Origin: Pardosa pseudoannulata
Lineage: Eukaryota > Arthropoda > Arachnida > Araneae > Lycosidae
Assembly (NCBI GenBank): GCA_032207245.1
Contig: CM063503.1
Coordinates: 105,109,756-105,173,755 of the forward strand
Length of the DNA stretch: 64,000 nucleotides
Direction: 5' to 3'
A program made the translations under genes and the position numbers. The stretch's first letter is position 1. The number at the start of each line of letters is the position of its first letter. The notes beneath the pieces are model-generated. The model made no database searches. It was not told where the DNA came from and was given only the letters and a program-made list of their open reading frames with translations. Below, piece after piece: positions 1 through 12,458 of the stretch.

Positions 1-102
1 AGATTTGTTAAAAAAAAGTATTAACTTGAACAATTTTCAGCCATTTCTCTTTTATAACAGTTAATAAAATAATTTAAACAGTATTTTGTATTTGTTATTT
101 AG

Positions 103-141
103 TGTCCCAACCTACCCCATACAGTGGGGTAGGTTGGGACA
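103..141. repeat. Perfect 17-bp inverted repeat (hairpin)
   Basis: Two perfect 17-bp arms (103-119 and 125-141) flank a 5-base spacer. The arm begins TGTCCCAACCTACCCC, which is GC-rich against a very AT-rich background. A related motif, GTGTCCCAAGG, recurs near 299. Such short perfect GC-rich palindromes often mark the end or centre of a miniature DNA transposon, but I found no target duplication or second end, so its origin is inference. Confidence 0.85.
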
Positions 142-1667
142 TTGGAAAGATATTTTATTTCTTTTATTACTCTTTAACTAAATGAGATATTAAGTAGAAT
201 TAATGTTTATAAGAAGCAGATATGATGACAATATATGCATGCATACTTATATTTTTTAATTAGCTTTAAAAAAATTCATAAAAATGTGTAACTGAAATGT
301 GTCCCAAGGTGCTCAGTCTCCCCTATTAATACTTTTTTGATAACCTTTAAGAGTTTAACAATTAAGCAGTTATCGCTCGTCATTTTTTATAAACCCACTT
401 TGTATAGGACAACAATCCGATATGTTTAGCCCATTTGAGATGTTTAGCCTAATTAGGTGTATTTTCATCACCTAATTTCATTGCGATTAAGTTTTAAAAT
501 TCTTTTATTTATATTTTTTGTAAAACACTCAACAATGATTATAAAATTCCTTTAATCTTTGTTTTTACTGCAAGTAGAAGCAGAGCTATAGCATTACATA
601 ATGAAACGGTAAAAAAATTTTTCGGTTACCGGTAGTGTCATTTATACAAGAGTAAGTAAATTTTAAAAAATGACTTTAATAGTTATTTTAATAAAAAAAT
701 ACGTCTAATTTTTAAGATTATACATTTTTTTAAATTATGTATTTCTATTATTTCTATTCTATTATCTTATCTGTATATGGCAAGTAAGGCAGCATTTAAA
801 TCTAAAAAATATCTTTCCGAAAACAGCGTGTTACATCATATTTCTTTTAGTTAAAAAATTATTTTTCAAATTGATTTAAGGTATTGAATTAGAATTTTTC
901 AAAAAATATTTACCGATATCCAACTATACTATGAAAAAAAATATAAGTGTTTTGTTTAAAGTGTGGTCGTTGGGCCATGGACTAAATCGGATAAAACTGT
1001 ACAAGTCCACATTTGGAGTTCTGCAGCCCAACGTTTTTCATTCAATTATACAGTGTTGTGAGAACACAAACGATCCATCCAATCAGAGTGTTCAAATTAA
1101 TCACCTGAAAACATATAACAGAATTACATAAGTTGTCATAAAAGATTAGTTGATCTAAGCAGAAGTTAGTTTGGTGTATTTGAAGTCTCAAAAAGTTACT
1201 ACTAAAAGAGAAACAACGTTTTTCCAAAGATTATAACATTTATGTATAGATTCAGCAGAAACATATATAAGGATATAATTATAATTAAGTTGAATATATT
1301 TTAATGTGGTAAACTTAACATTTAAGTGGTTATATGTACTTTCAATTCATTAAGAAACACGATGTTATTAATATTACTAAGTTTTTAATTACCAAATTTA
1401 GATCCTTAATATCTATATTATTTCAAAGATTTTTAAAATCATAAATTTCCATTCCTTTACAATTAGAGATAGCGTGGATCCTATCATTAAAACTATATTA
1501 TCTATTAAAATACTATCGCAAAGATAATTATAGATTAAAGAATTTTAAATAGCATAGTAATATTAAACTAGTTTTAAATGCGTAACTCCTATGACCACAG
1601 GCGACAACACTAAAATATTAGGTATTTTAAGACATTTGGAATCAAAATAACGAAGGGAAGCAAAAGC
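142..1667. other. AT-rich DNA, no recognisable gene
   Basis: Only short frames are open here. A 66-codon frame (931-1131) and an overlapping antisense frame resemble no family I know and have no supporting features. A small 9-bp hairpin lies at 451-477. I see nothing else. Confidence 0.6.
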
Positions 1668-1992
1668 ATGATTTTATTTTTTATATTTTATAATATTTTA
1701 CATTTTATTTTATTTTATATTTTATTATATTTTATATTTTATTATATTTTATATTTTATAATATTTTATATTTTATTTTATGTTTTATTTTATGTTTTTA
1801 TTTTATGTTTTGTTTTATTTTATATTTTATTTTATATTTTATTTTATAATATTTTATATTTTATTTTATGTTTTATTTTATGTTTTATTTTATGTTTTGT
1901 TTTATTTTATATTTTATTTTATATTTTATTTTATTTTATTTTTTATATTTTATTTATTTTATATTTCATTTTCTTTTTTCTTTTTTATTTAA
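1668..1992. repeat. TTTTA/TTTTATA low-complexity satellite
   Basis: About 320 bp is built almost entirely of TTTTA, TTTTATA and TTTTATG units. The long Phe/Tyr/Ile/Leu reading frames across it come from the repeat having no stop in that frame; they should not be called a gene. Confidence 0.95.
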
Positions 1993-2804
1993 TTTGTTCC
2001 ATCACTTATATAAAATTGGATGTTTCTCTGGACGGATTTGACTGCATTCTTCAAGCTTTGTGCACGTCACTGTCCCTTAGAGTAAAATTCATAGAGTAAA
2101 ACGCACGCATATATAGTTAGACAAAGGGTATTCTTCATAATCCTGAAGTATGGGCATGGAAACAATAATGGAAATAAAACTGGAAGAAAATAAAGTATCT
2201 TTCTCTTTTAAATAAACGAGTTAAGTTTATACTCCTCTAGAGATTTAGAGTTTAAAAATTCTCTATTGTAGTTTGAAGAAAGAAACTCTTTTGTTTAGAT
2301 ATTGCTTCGGGAAAAGAATGTTTTGTATACACTTTTTCTTGCAAAAAAAATTATCTCCAAGTTTTCTGATGATTTACTAAAACATGCAACTTAGAATACA
2401 TTTTCTGAAGTTTAATTTGTAAAAAAAAAAAAACATTTATCTGGTTGATTACTACCATTCTCTTGCCTAAATTACAAAAATCAAAGAGCATTATTCATAT
2501 GTACATCTTTTGAATCGGTAATAAATAGATTTTGATTCATTTAAACGCATGTATGAAATCAAAGTATCATTTATTAAAAACATTTTCTGTTTTCTATAAG
2601 AAGGTCTAGAACTAAAATTACTGTTTTAAATCTCAGAAGACATACCAGCAAATTATTAACTTTTTAAAGTTTTATAAAACTACTGATGTTAAAATTACAG
2701 AAAAAACCTTTGGTACAATGATAAATATAAACTGGAAATATCAATACAATTCAAGTGATATTTGTAATTTATTTTAATATTAATTTATTGCAAAATTTTT
2801 ACAC
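1993..2804. other. AT-rich DNA, nothing recognised
   Basis: Contains poly(A) runs (for example near 2420) and no coding pattern on either strand that I could support. Confidence 0.6.
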
Positions 2805-2837
2805 ACACACCCTCTCTCTCTCTGTCTGTCCCTTACA

Positions 2838-2874
<37 letters not shown>

Positions 2875-2917
2875 ACTCTCCTCTCTCTGTGTCTCTTTCA
2901 CTCTCTGTGCATGTATG

Positions 2918-2967
<50 letters not shown>
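2805..2967. repeat. Composite (CA)n/(CT)n microsatellite
   Basis: A CA run, CT runs, a second CA run (about 2850-2875) and a long uninterrupted CT run (about 2921-2966) follow one another. The Ser/Leu/His-rich frame over it is a repeat artefact. Confidence 0.95.
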
Positions 2968-2969
<2 letters not shown>

Positions 2970-3027
2970 GCCAAGTTTAGAAACAGTTTATGAGCACGCT
3001 GGAGAAGAAGATGTGGTTAAATTTTAA

Positions 3028-5350
3028 TTTTTTTCACTATTTAGTCAGTGTAAAAACTAGTTCCTGTGTCTATTATGCATGCGTGTGAGTACTAAAAGTT
3101 ACTTACAGTAATATAGTATGTTATAGTTTTCAGAAACATATTGCACTGTTGAATTTGATTTAGGTTGAAGAATTCTTGTTTTCCGTAATTAAAGTTATAA
3201 TTTTTGATTATGAGACGTGAATTATACATGTATATTCACACATCATTTGTGGAACCTGCATAGATCAAATTATGTCGTTTTAAACTCACATTATGGATTC
3301 ATAAAAATAATGTATCATAGTAAAAATAAAAATGCAATATGTGATGAATATAGCATGTACCTATTAAATTATTACTCAGGAGTCAAAGGTTAAATAACGC
3401 TGAATGTATAGAAACTTGTATGCTCTTCATTTCAATGTAATGCAGAATATTTGGTAAAATATTCCATAACTGTCTGATTGCATACATAACTGTCATATTA
3501 CATATATTTATAAAACTATAGACAAACATATTACTATTTCTTGTATGAAATACTAAATTTAATGTATTTATAAAAAACATGGAAAGAAACTGCATTAATA
3601 TTATTAATTTTATATTATTTTCTCCGTACGGTTGACCTCTTTGTTTTGTATGCAACATTTTCCATCTTTCTAGTTTTAGCAAAATAATTCTATTGTATAT
3701 AAATAAAAATTAAAAAAAACCCACATAAATAAATCATAAAGGAATTTAGTTATTGAATGAGCGTTTTGAGAAAAGAAAAATATTAAAATACATTGTAATT
3801 GTATATTATACAGTTTTCATAAACTATAAAGGCAAATAATTAACGTGATTATTCATAACTATCACAACATGCTGAATCAAGTATTCTGTAACTCAGTAAT
3901 CTTATCGTGTTGCATAAAATATCTGGCTCTGCAGTAATTGTCCTCTGCATAATAAAACATCCTGCTACAGTAATTTAACTACATGTTAAACAGTAGTTAA
4001 TATGCTTGGATAAAATTGTACCCCAAGCCTGTTTATTAGTAATATGTCTATTATTGAACACCTGTTCAATAAAGATGACAATTAGAATTTATGCCATCAC
4101 TGTCATAACATGAAATCTTAATTCTGATACGAGGATTTTTAGTATATTTGAGATACTAATAAATTAAATTTTTACTAAAATAATTTGAGTAATAATTTAT
4201 AACAGTAAAACAATATATAACGATGTTTTGCAATGATATAAATTAAAATAATTGTGATTGTAAATGTTACGATTTTATTTATTTTTTAGAATATAATAAA
4301 TAGTTGGGACATATCTGTTTTCTTTCTAAAATGTCTCCTACTTAATCTTCTTTAACAAGTGACTTGAAAGTATAGCACTATATATTCCGAAGAATTAAAG
4401 TTTTTGACTTAAGATCTTGAGAGACAATAAATTTTTATCCATAATAAATCACAGTTATAGAAAAATGAGGGCGACGCATTTGTTTTATATTAATCTCATT
4501 GCAGAGAATAAATTTAAAGGACTAGTGCTAGATAACATTTTTGTGTGTGATTTTTTTTTAAATCATTGCTTCAAACTTTTGTTTTCGAACGTTAACACAT
4601 TAGGAATGTAATTTCTTCCTTTAAACCTTAACGAGAAGTTTAATCTTATTATTAAAATAAGAAACAAGTCACACTGCCAGTAACAAGATTTAAAAATATA
4701 AATTCTTCTAAATAAATATTACTATAAAAATTTATTGGGTTCCTGAATTTTATGAGATTAAATTATGTGTTTAAAAAAGCCTAATTAAGCATCAACATTC
4801 ATGTGCACTGATTTCTCATGTAATACTAAAAATTTCCAACTAATTAAAGACCTTATGACAATTCTACCTAAACCGGATGAAAATTTCAATCTAAAGCAAA
4901 AGAAATATGCATATTCTTCACCAGTAAATAAACTAACACGGACATAATTACGAATGATACAGCCTTAAGTTTTTGACTTTCATATATAAATTACAAAATA
5001 ACGTAGAGACACTGAAGTGTTTACCACCATTAAAGTGATAAATATTTTTGTTGAATTAAACAATTATGGTATGTTTCAAAATAGATTATTACATGAGAAA
5101 GAAGTAAATAATTTAAAATAAAACTTATTTATTAATCACATCTGCCACAGAAGAAACACGCATTTGTTTACCCATATCATACTTATGCTTAAACATAGAA
5201 ATATTCTTATCCTTTGAGTAGAAACAATTATTACTCTTTTGAATATATAAACATTTATAAACATTAAAAAATAATATATAAAGAGTGTTAAAATGCACAT
5301 ACATACATGTAATATATATTACACATGCAAAATCTTATTAATAATTGTAA
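3028..5350. other. AT-rich DNA, no gene seen
   Basis: Long AT-rich stretch with only short, unconvincing frames (for example 3383-3682 minus and 4417-4611 plus). They have AT-driven composition, no recognisable motif and no similarity to known families that I can see. Confidence 0.6.
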
Positions 5351-5360
5351 ACATATGTAC

Positions 5361-5522
5361 TACTGGAAGATGGCTGAATAGATAGGTTCGCTACATTTCA
5401 GATCCAAAATCTGTTGGATCGCAACACGCTAATGGCATGAATGCGCGTAGCCGTTGGCAAACACTGCAACTGCTACGGATAAGCCATAGCCATTACGGAA
5501 ATTAGGAAGTAAATCCTTAGTA
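5361..5522 (+). mobile_element. Diverged tRNA-derived SINE (copy E)
   Basis: The 5' half looks like a decayed tRNA: an A-box-like TGGCTGAATAGATAGG (5371-5386) and a B-box-like GGATCGCAACAC. It is followed by GGCATGAATGCGCGTAG, which aligns with the body of the better preserved SINE at 19711. The length (~162 bp) fits the family. The flanks carry a possible target duplication, ACATATGTAC (5351-5360) against ACATATCAGTAC (5523-5534), allowing a 2-base insertion. The copy is old, so its right end is uncertain. Confidence 0.6.
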
Positions 5523-5621
5523 ACATATCAGTACACAAAATTACGGATTTCAATATTTTTCTGACATATTGAGACCTAAAATAGGTTTAAGATTAAATAT
5601 GTAAGTATTTTGGTTTATAAT

Positions 5622-5682
5622 TAATCTCTCTCTCTAACTCACACTAACACACACACACAGAGGGAGAAAGAGAAAGAGCTAA
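5622..5682. repeat. CT/CA/GA microsatellite cluster
   Basis: Short CT, CA and GA-rich runs in succession, partly degenerate. Confidence 0.8.
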
Positions 5683-5731
5683 AACAAATTGTGAAGACTA
5701 AATAAATGTCATAAAGATGATCAACAAATAA

Positions 5732-6037
5732 GGTACAAGAAGTGTTACTCAGCAGCAAGCAAAACTATATAAAAATCCAAAAGCTTCAAAACTAAAATCA
5801 CACAAATCTCAAATAAAAGACGAATTTCACCTTACGATAAAAAACAAAAGAAAACCAATATTACAATATAACAGAAATATTAAGGAATTAACAAAAGAAG
5901 ATTCTGACTGGCTATATGTTGTCAGTAAATCATCAAAAGATGGAAAAAATATGCAAGTTGTTTCCCCTGCAAAAAATACTGACTTAAAATATTATTTAAA
6001 CAGAAACTCTTTTATAGGAAATGTCATTAAAGGTTAG
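5732..6037 (+). other. Unassigned 101-codon open frame, possible exon
   Basis: Between two in-frame stops lie 101 sense codons with no ATG until about codon 74, so a simple start-to-stop search would miss it. The conceptual product is Lys/Ser/Asn-rich with a plausible mixed segment (KEDSDWLYVVSKSS). A CA-ending pyrimidine-rich stretch lies upstream (about 5622-5660), and AAAGGTTAG at the 3' end could serve as a weak splice donor. I recognise no domain. In sequence this AT-rich, one or two open frames of this length are expected by chance in 64 kb, so it may be noise. It could be an exon, a transposon scrap or coincidence. Confidence 0.2.
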
Positions 6038-9000
6038 ATTAATGTGTAAATATAGAAAACTCATTTTGTTAACAAAAATATTTGTCTTAATTTAATCAAA
6101 TCAAGGTATAGAAATTCAGCCAATTTATCGAATTCACCATTTGTGCTGAAAATATATATTAAATTTAATGCAGTAAAATGAAATAACTCAAAATGTATTG
6201 TTGATCTAAAAATCAGTTCTTAAAAAATAAGAATAGGTTTTCAGGAAAAAAGAGTATCCTATACTCATACCAATGCCTTTAAGTTGTAACAAAAATAATC
6301 ACCATTGTTTATGTAGTTATTGTAAACAAAGACACTAAATATTATTATAAATATATTTAACCAGAATCTCCATTGACCACCAGCATGTATGAATTGTTAT
6401 ATGAGTTCCTTAGCTTTTTTTTACTTTTGTCATTTTCTCATGGTGATCTTCAAAATGATTGAGATTACCAGTTACACAATATTTACTTTTCTCGTTAAAT
6501 AACTAAGCCTTAGCGAATAAAAAACTTAAAATTAAATAGTTAGCTAAAATATAAGCTGCCTAAAAATAGACATCTTAAAGAATATAAACTGATAAGCAAT
6601 TTAACAAAATACATTTTCTAAAATAAAATGATGTTATTAAAATATAAGAAGATTAATGTAAAATACAATTCATTAAAAGAAAAATTTAAAATACAACTTT
6701 TGCATTTTAGTTTTTTACTTTTAATTGTTTTTGATGGAAAACACTATATCACATTTCAAAAAAGCCCTAAAAAGAGAAGTAAGTCAAACTTAAATTCTTT
6801 GTATTATATTGGGAAAACTGTTCAGATGACAGGTGAAATTTTGAAGATATTTTTCTTTAGAAACATCCATTCCATAATAGAAAAAGAGCAGCTTTGAATG
6901 CTTTTTGTTTTATGTTTTGTTTACATACTTTATCATTTTTTTCCTGGATACATAAAAATTCGTGTCACTCATAATTTATTATTTTATTTGACATTTTGAT
7001 ATCAAAATTTATTTTAAGTATTGCAAAAGTTGAACAGTCGAATTTAAAAACTTTTCTCTTGCAATGTGTATTTTAATTTTACAAAAAATATTATATTATA
7101 ACCGCATAAGAAATTGAATCTTAGTTTTCTTTCTCTTTAAAAAATATTTCAGTTATCAAATAGTTTAGAATACTATTTGATATTTGCTCAAATAACAGTT
7201 ATTATCTGTCTTGACAATATATCGATTCACTGCATTTTTCATCATAAATATATAAAGTAAAGAATTGTTATTTACTATGATAGATAAATATATTACAAAA
7301 CAATCACATCAGATAATGTAGTATTATTCTACTCCATTAGAGTTTACACGCATATGCGCTTTATTTCTAACAAAGTACTTCAATGTGATAGGTGAGATTT
7401 ATCTGTATGATATATCAGATTCCTTGACTTTAAGTTTTTAAGCACTACCAAAAGAATACTTGTCAGACACAAATATTTTTCGATATTTGATTTTGAATTA
7501 ACGTCTTTATATGTTTTTTTAAAAGTGGACAAAAAATGTATTTTATCTAACAAGATATTTATTCTTAAAATTCATTTAAAATGAAAAATCATCTCGTATG
7601 AAAAAGAAATAAGATTGATTGTATTTTCGTCGTTGATAGTTTTATTTTTCTTATCTAACGCCAAAAATTCTATTTCAAAGCTTTTATTAAAAAAAATGCG
7701 ATAAGATTGTAATTTAACCACAAAATTTTCGGAATGAAATAAAGTAAGATGATATAATATAAATATTTTTCTCGATAGGCTGGTTTTGGGTTGAATTTGA
7801 TTTCTTTATTCTTTTTTTACCCTTGTTGCAAAAATACGACAGTTATGGAATTAAACTTTTGTTGATGACAATATTTAATAATAAAAAAAAAACTGTAAAG
7901 CTTATGATTTTCTGATTGGCAGAGGAAATTGCATTTTGGCAAAAAATTTTCTTTGCAGTAATAGCTTCCTACAAATTTTTATAAAATGCTGATATTTTAT
8001 TTTCTAAACTACGATTTTTTCCTATTCTTCAGAACAAGAATTATCTGGAATACTTTAATGAACTATGGGTTTAGAATTATTAAAAAAAAATTCCACAAAT
8101 GACTTATAACCACGTAAAAATTTCTCATAAAGAAAACACTTGATATTCTGTTTACTGAAAATTGAACGAATTTTTTTTAAATTTCTATAATAAAAATTCT
8201 TATCTCAGGGAGTGATTTTTAAAAATATATAAATATTTTTCAAATTTATCGCTCAGTTATAGATATAAAAATCATTCTAAAGACAATACATTTTTTACCT
8301 TCATGCGGTTTTTAAAGAGTAAAAGATTTAAATGAACTGCAATATTGAGAAGTACTTACATGTCATAGCAAATCAAAATAAGCCATCTCTTTAAATTATA
8401 TTTAGATTTACATTTTGATTTCGCATCTAAGAAAACAAAAATGCTAATAATGTTAGTACTTATTAATAAAATTAAAAATCGTCGATGTTTATAAGATACT
8501 TCTTTAATACATTCCTTTTTTGCAGCTATTTGTATCTTCCTAATAGTATTTTAGAAAAAGAATAGTTACTGCACGTCATTAGCACTCGTTTAATGTATGA
8601 CATTTGAAGATTATTATAAGAAAAATGTTAATATTTTGAAATACATTTCAAGATTACATAATATATGACAAACTTATTTTGACATGAGCACTGTTGTGAT
8701 ACTATGTGTAAACGTGAAACAGAACGTTTCTTATTTGTAGAATGTTTAATTGTATTTTTAACGGGAAAAGTAGTAATCATTATTATATGTTATATTTATA
8801 CTCTTCTTAACAGAAAGAATAGTTTTTAAAATATTTTGTAATAGGGTGATGTACAACGTTAGACAGCTTTTTTTATGTATATTATAAGATAAGGATTTAC
8901 TTATGAAACAAACAAATAACTGACCAATCTCATGTCAACCTTTAAAACTAAACGTTCTGCAATCTAAAATATGGTGATTTAACATGGAGTCCGAAACTAA

Positions 9001-10114
9001 AAGACACTGCTTTTTTTTTACAGATATAACGGCATCAAATCCCATGAATGATTAAATACTAGCTACGGCAATAAGCAATATAATATTTTTGTTAACTTGG
9101 TATTCTAGAATATTTACTATACTGCAAACCTAAGCATTAAAATATTAGTATACTATATATTCATAATTTTTTTATAATATATACAAAAATGTTATTAAGC
9201 ATTAATGTAATATAATTGAAGTGACATACCAAACGGAGCTAGTATGATTTGCTGCACGATATCGCTTTATTATTCTTCAATGCAACAATGTTTAGTTACG
9301 AATACCACTAAAAAAAAGTCAATTTTAAAGCCTGAAAAGAAGGCACTAAAAATTTTAATCAAGCCAAATTAACCCTTTGATGAACACAATTAAATGCGAT
9401 TGAGGAATGTAATGAAATTCCTTAATAAATGTTTTGTTTGTACTTTATAGATGTAAAATAAACGAAGAATAAATTTTACATACAGTATTGGGTGCTTAAA
9501 GGGTGTAACTCCGAAAACGCCCTACTTGTACTGAGTTAAAATAAAACTGAATTTTTAATTTAGTCATATGAGGAGAATAATGTGCATTTATATTTAAACG
9601 GTTAAAATAATAAAATTGCCAAACGCTTTGTAATTGTTGTTTAGATGAATAATTTTATTTGGATTCATAAGCTTTAATAATTAAGTTCTAATTATAGTAA
9701 TATATACGAAGTATAAGTTTAAACACGTATATTTGAAGCAGAGATAAAAACAATTACATTACTACCATTTGTTGCTAGCTTGCATTGATACAATATATTT
9801 AAATTTCTTTAAAAAACAAAAAAATAATTATTTAATATGTAGTCTTGTGTCTCACCGTGCATCAAAGGGAAAGATAAACCATCCCCTCAAAGGGTCACAA
9901 TGGGAAGAGACTCACAAATAATAAAGTCAGAAGTAAATTCATAGAACCAGAGACGAAATATTAGTTATAATTTGTTTGAACTATTTTAATTGTTTACCCC
10001 ATTGTGGTAACTATACAACTATGCCAATTGAAGTTTTTTAAACATTACATTTACTGCTTATGTTCATTTAACAAGAAATAAATTATCGTTAAGAGAAATC
10101 TATTCATATGTCTT
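6038..10114. other. AT-rich DNA, no gene seen
   Basis: About 4 kb of AT-rich DNA. An 89-codon frame at 6628-6897 is Lys/Ile/Phe-rich with no recognisable motif. A slightly more GC-rich patch at 9840-9950 (around CCATCCCCTCAAAGGG) matches nothing I know. No repeat structure was found. Confidence 0.6.
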
Positions 10115-10925
10115 GTAATAATGAGTTACACTACTGGACAACGCCAGCGCGGTGGACTGACCAAAAGATGAGAGCAATGTCAGTGACCCCCCCCCCTTCG
10201 ACTCCACTGGACAAGAGGGGTTTCTAAAGCGGGTCAGTCGTCTTTGGCCCTGGCAACAGTTGTCATTGGAGTTTGTTCGGCAGATTTGAAGACCCCTTCA
10301 GAGAAAAAGCAGGCCAAAACGGGGCGAACAGATAGCTTCATCAGAGGCAGGGAGTTGCTCCACCATTTTCATCTGAACAGATAGTCAATATTACACACCA
10401 ATAACTTATACCAGGCATGTTGAGATAACACAAAGAATAAGACACCAGATACAAACGAGCGAAGACATCCTTTAGCAGACTCTTTACTTATAATTCTATT
10501 TTTGATGAAGAAGAATCTTGTGAAGCAAACAAAACAAATTAAGTATCAATATGGAGTCTCCATATACTGATGAAAATGTTGGAGCAACTCCCTGCCTTTA
10601 ATAATGCTATCTGTTCAGATGAAGTTGGTGGAGCAACTCCCTGCCTCTAATAATGATATCTGTTCAGATGAAAATGATGGAGCAACTCCCTGCCCTTGAT
10701 GAAGCTATGTGTTCGCTCTGTCTTAGCCTGCTTTATTCTCTGAAGGGGCCTTCAAATCTACCAAACAAAATCCAATGACTACTGTTGCCAGGGAGAAAGA
10801 CGACTGAGCAGCGTTAGCAACCTCTCTTGTCCAATGGTGGTCGAAGGGGGGGATCACTGGCATCGCTTTCGTCTTTCGGTCAGTCTTCCGCTCTGGCGTT
10901 GTCCAGTATTGTAACTCATTGTTAC
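10115..10925. mobile_element. Foldback/MITE-like element with long terminal inverted repeats
   Basis: The left end (from GTAATAATGAGTTACA) and the reverse complement of the right end (GTAACAATGAGTTACA) match almost base for base, and the match continues with indels for about 250 bp, through TACTGGACAACGCCAG and further blocks. The arms meet around a short AT-rich centre (about 10385-10560). The right arm holds three copies of a 49-bp subrepeat starting at 10581, 10630 and 10679; the left arm holds roughly one copy in inverse orientation. Flanking GTCTT (10110-10114) and GTCTC (10926-10930) may be a 5-bp target duplication with one mismatch. No transposase is encoded; the open frame at 10827-11027 is incidental. 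The superfamily is not determined. Confidence 0.85.
10581..10727. repeat. 49-bp tandem subrepeat, three units
   Basis: Units begin GGAGCAACTCCCTGCC at 10581, 10630 and 10679 and continue with a TCTGTTCAGATGAA-type segment; the third is more diverged at its end. They lie within the right arm of the foldback element. Tandem subrepeats in the arms are a known trait of foldback-type elements. Confidence 0.9.
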
Positions 10926-10930
10926 GTCTC

Positions 10931-12159
10931 TAGAGATGTACTTACACAAGAAAATTCATCTTTTAAATACCTAAAATGTAGAAATAGATATAAATTTAAT
11001 AAAAAAAACTATGTTATTTCTTATTAGTAAATTGAAAGGAAACGTATTTAACAGATACAATTTCAGTAAAAATTACAAACAATAATAAACTTGTTTTAAA
11101 ATCAATTTATTATTCATAGAATTTCTATTTTAAAACGTACTATATAATTCTATAACATTATTAAAGAAAAATATATCTTAGCATTATACAGGTATTTATA
11201 TTCAATATTAAACTATATTTCTGATTCATATCTGAAAAAATTTATTAATAGATTAATTCTATTTTTCATTTTATTTATAAAGTAGATTTTACGTTTGTTA
11301 GCAGATATTTGTGACATTGTAAGAGATACTTGTCAGAAAATAAATACAAGACTGTTGAAAAGACATATGTCATTTCTTAAAACCGTTTTCTAGTATTATG
11401 CATTGAAAATAAAAACTTACACTGTACATTTGAAAGAGATAAAACGATTGTATCTCTCGGTTTAAAATTGCGACATATTGAGAAGGAAATGTATTTATTT
11501 TAATCAAAAAATGTTACACTACTTTCGCCTATTTTGAAAAGCTTTTGGATTTTTATACCGCGAAGCTGACAGCACAAAATTGAAAGACATATATTTCAGA
11601 AGCTGGAAAAAAAATTGAAATAGTTATCACTCAGTTTTTTATAAAATAAATGCATTCAGAAAAAACTGTTTTATATATTTTAGCATGAAATTGAAATTTA
11701 TTTCTTTGAAACATTAATGAATATAAAGAGCCAGAGGTGACCCATTCTATCATTCTGTAGTACAGCTCAAAAACGTCATAATTTATTATACTTAATATTA
11801 TTCTGCATGTATGTTTTTAGTATACTTATCAATATTCTGCATATATGAGTGTCATAAAATTTTTTGAAAAATCTCCCACTATGGCATGTCAGTTCCTTTT
11901 TCAAAAAAAAGCTTTTTTTTTCATTTATTGAATTTAAAATATTAATGACTAATTACTTTTCTTCTACTTAAAAACTTATCTTCTTATCGAAGCTTTACCA
12001 ACATTTAGAATTAATTATAAATAAAATCCATGTTTTCATCCATAAATTTTTTTGTGCTACAAAATGCAATTAATAATATTTTTGTTTATTTTTTCTGTAA
12101 TTTTTATTTTTCCTATCTGGAAACATTTCTTTACTCAAATATAAGTCTTACTTATATTA
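10931..12159. other. AT-rich DNA, nothing recognised
   Basis: No coding pattern, RNA gene or repeat boundary that I can support. Confidence 0.6.
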
Positions 12160-12458
12160 CCTAAACAAGAGATAAAAAAACAGTGTAATATATCAGAAAA
12201 AATTTAATCGTTATCTTATCCTTATTGTTAACGTTTAAATTCTCATTTTTAAAATATATATATTTTTTTTAATTGTAAGGCATTAAAGGTAAAGATTACT
12301 GATTTTCAGCCTAAAGAAGAGAAAAAAAACAGTAATATATCACAAAAAATTTAATCTTTATCTTATCCTTATTGTTAACGTTTAAAATCTCATTTTTAAA
12401 ATACATATATTTTCTTAATTTTAAGGCACTAAAGGTAAAGATTACTGATTCTCAGCCT
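12160..12458. repeat. 150-bp tandem duplication
   Basis: Copy 1 (12160-12309) and copy 2 (12310-12458) run in direct tandem. Shared landmarks are CCTAAA.AAGAGA at the start, CTTATCCTTATTGTTAACG in the middle and AAAGGTAAAGATTACTGATT near the end. Differences are scattered substitutions and small indels, so the duplication is moderately old. No coding content. Confidence 0.9.

Noticed and set aside
1668..2099. 143-codon Phe/Tyr/Ile-rich frame resembling a membrane protein
   Set aside because: It is a translation of the TTTTA repeat; hydrophobicity comes from T-rich codons, and the frame only ends when the repeat does.
2755..3027. 90-codon frame rich in Ser, Leu, His, Thr
   Set aside because: Produced by CT and CA microsatellites.
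9840..9960. GC-richer patch considered as an rRNA fragment
   Set aside because: No conserved rRNA core sequence recognised.
10581..10727. Regular 49-bp repeats considered as a CRISPR-like array
   Set aside because: Units are contiguous with no unique spacers, lie in a foldback arm, and the DNA is clearly animal.
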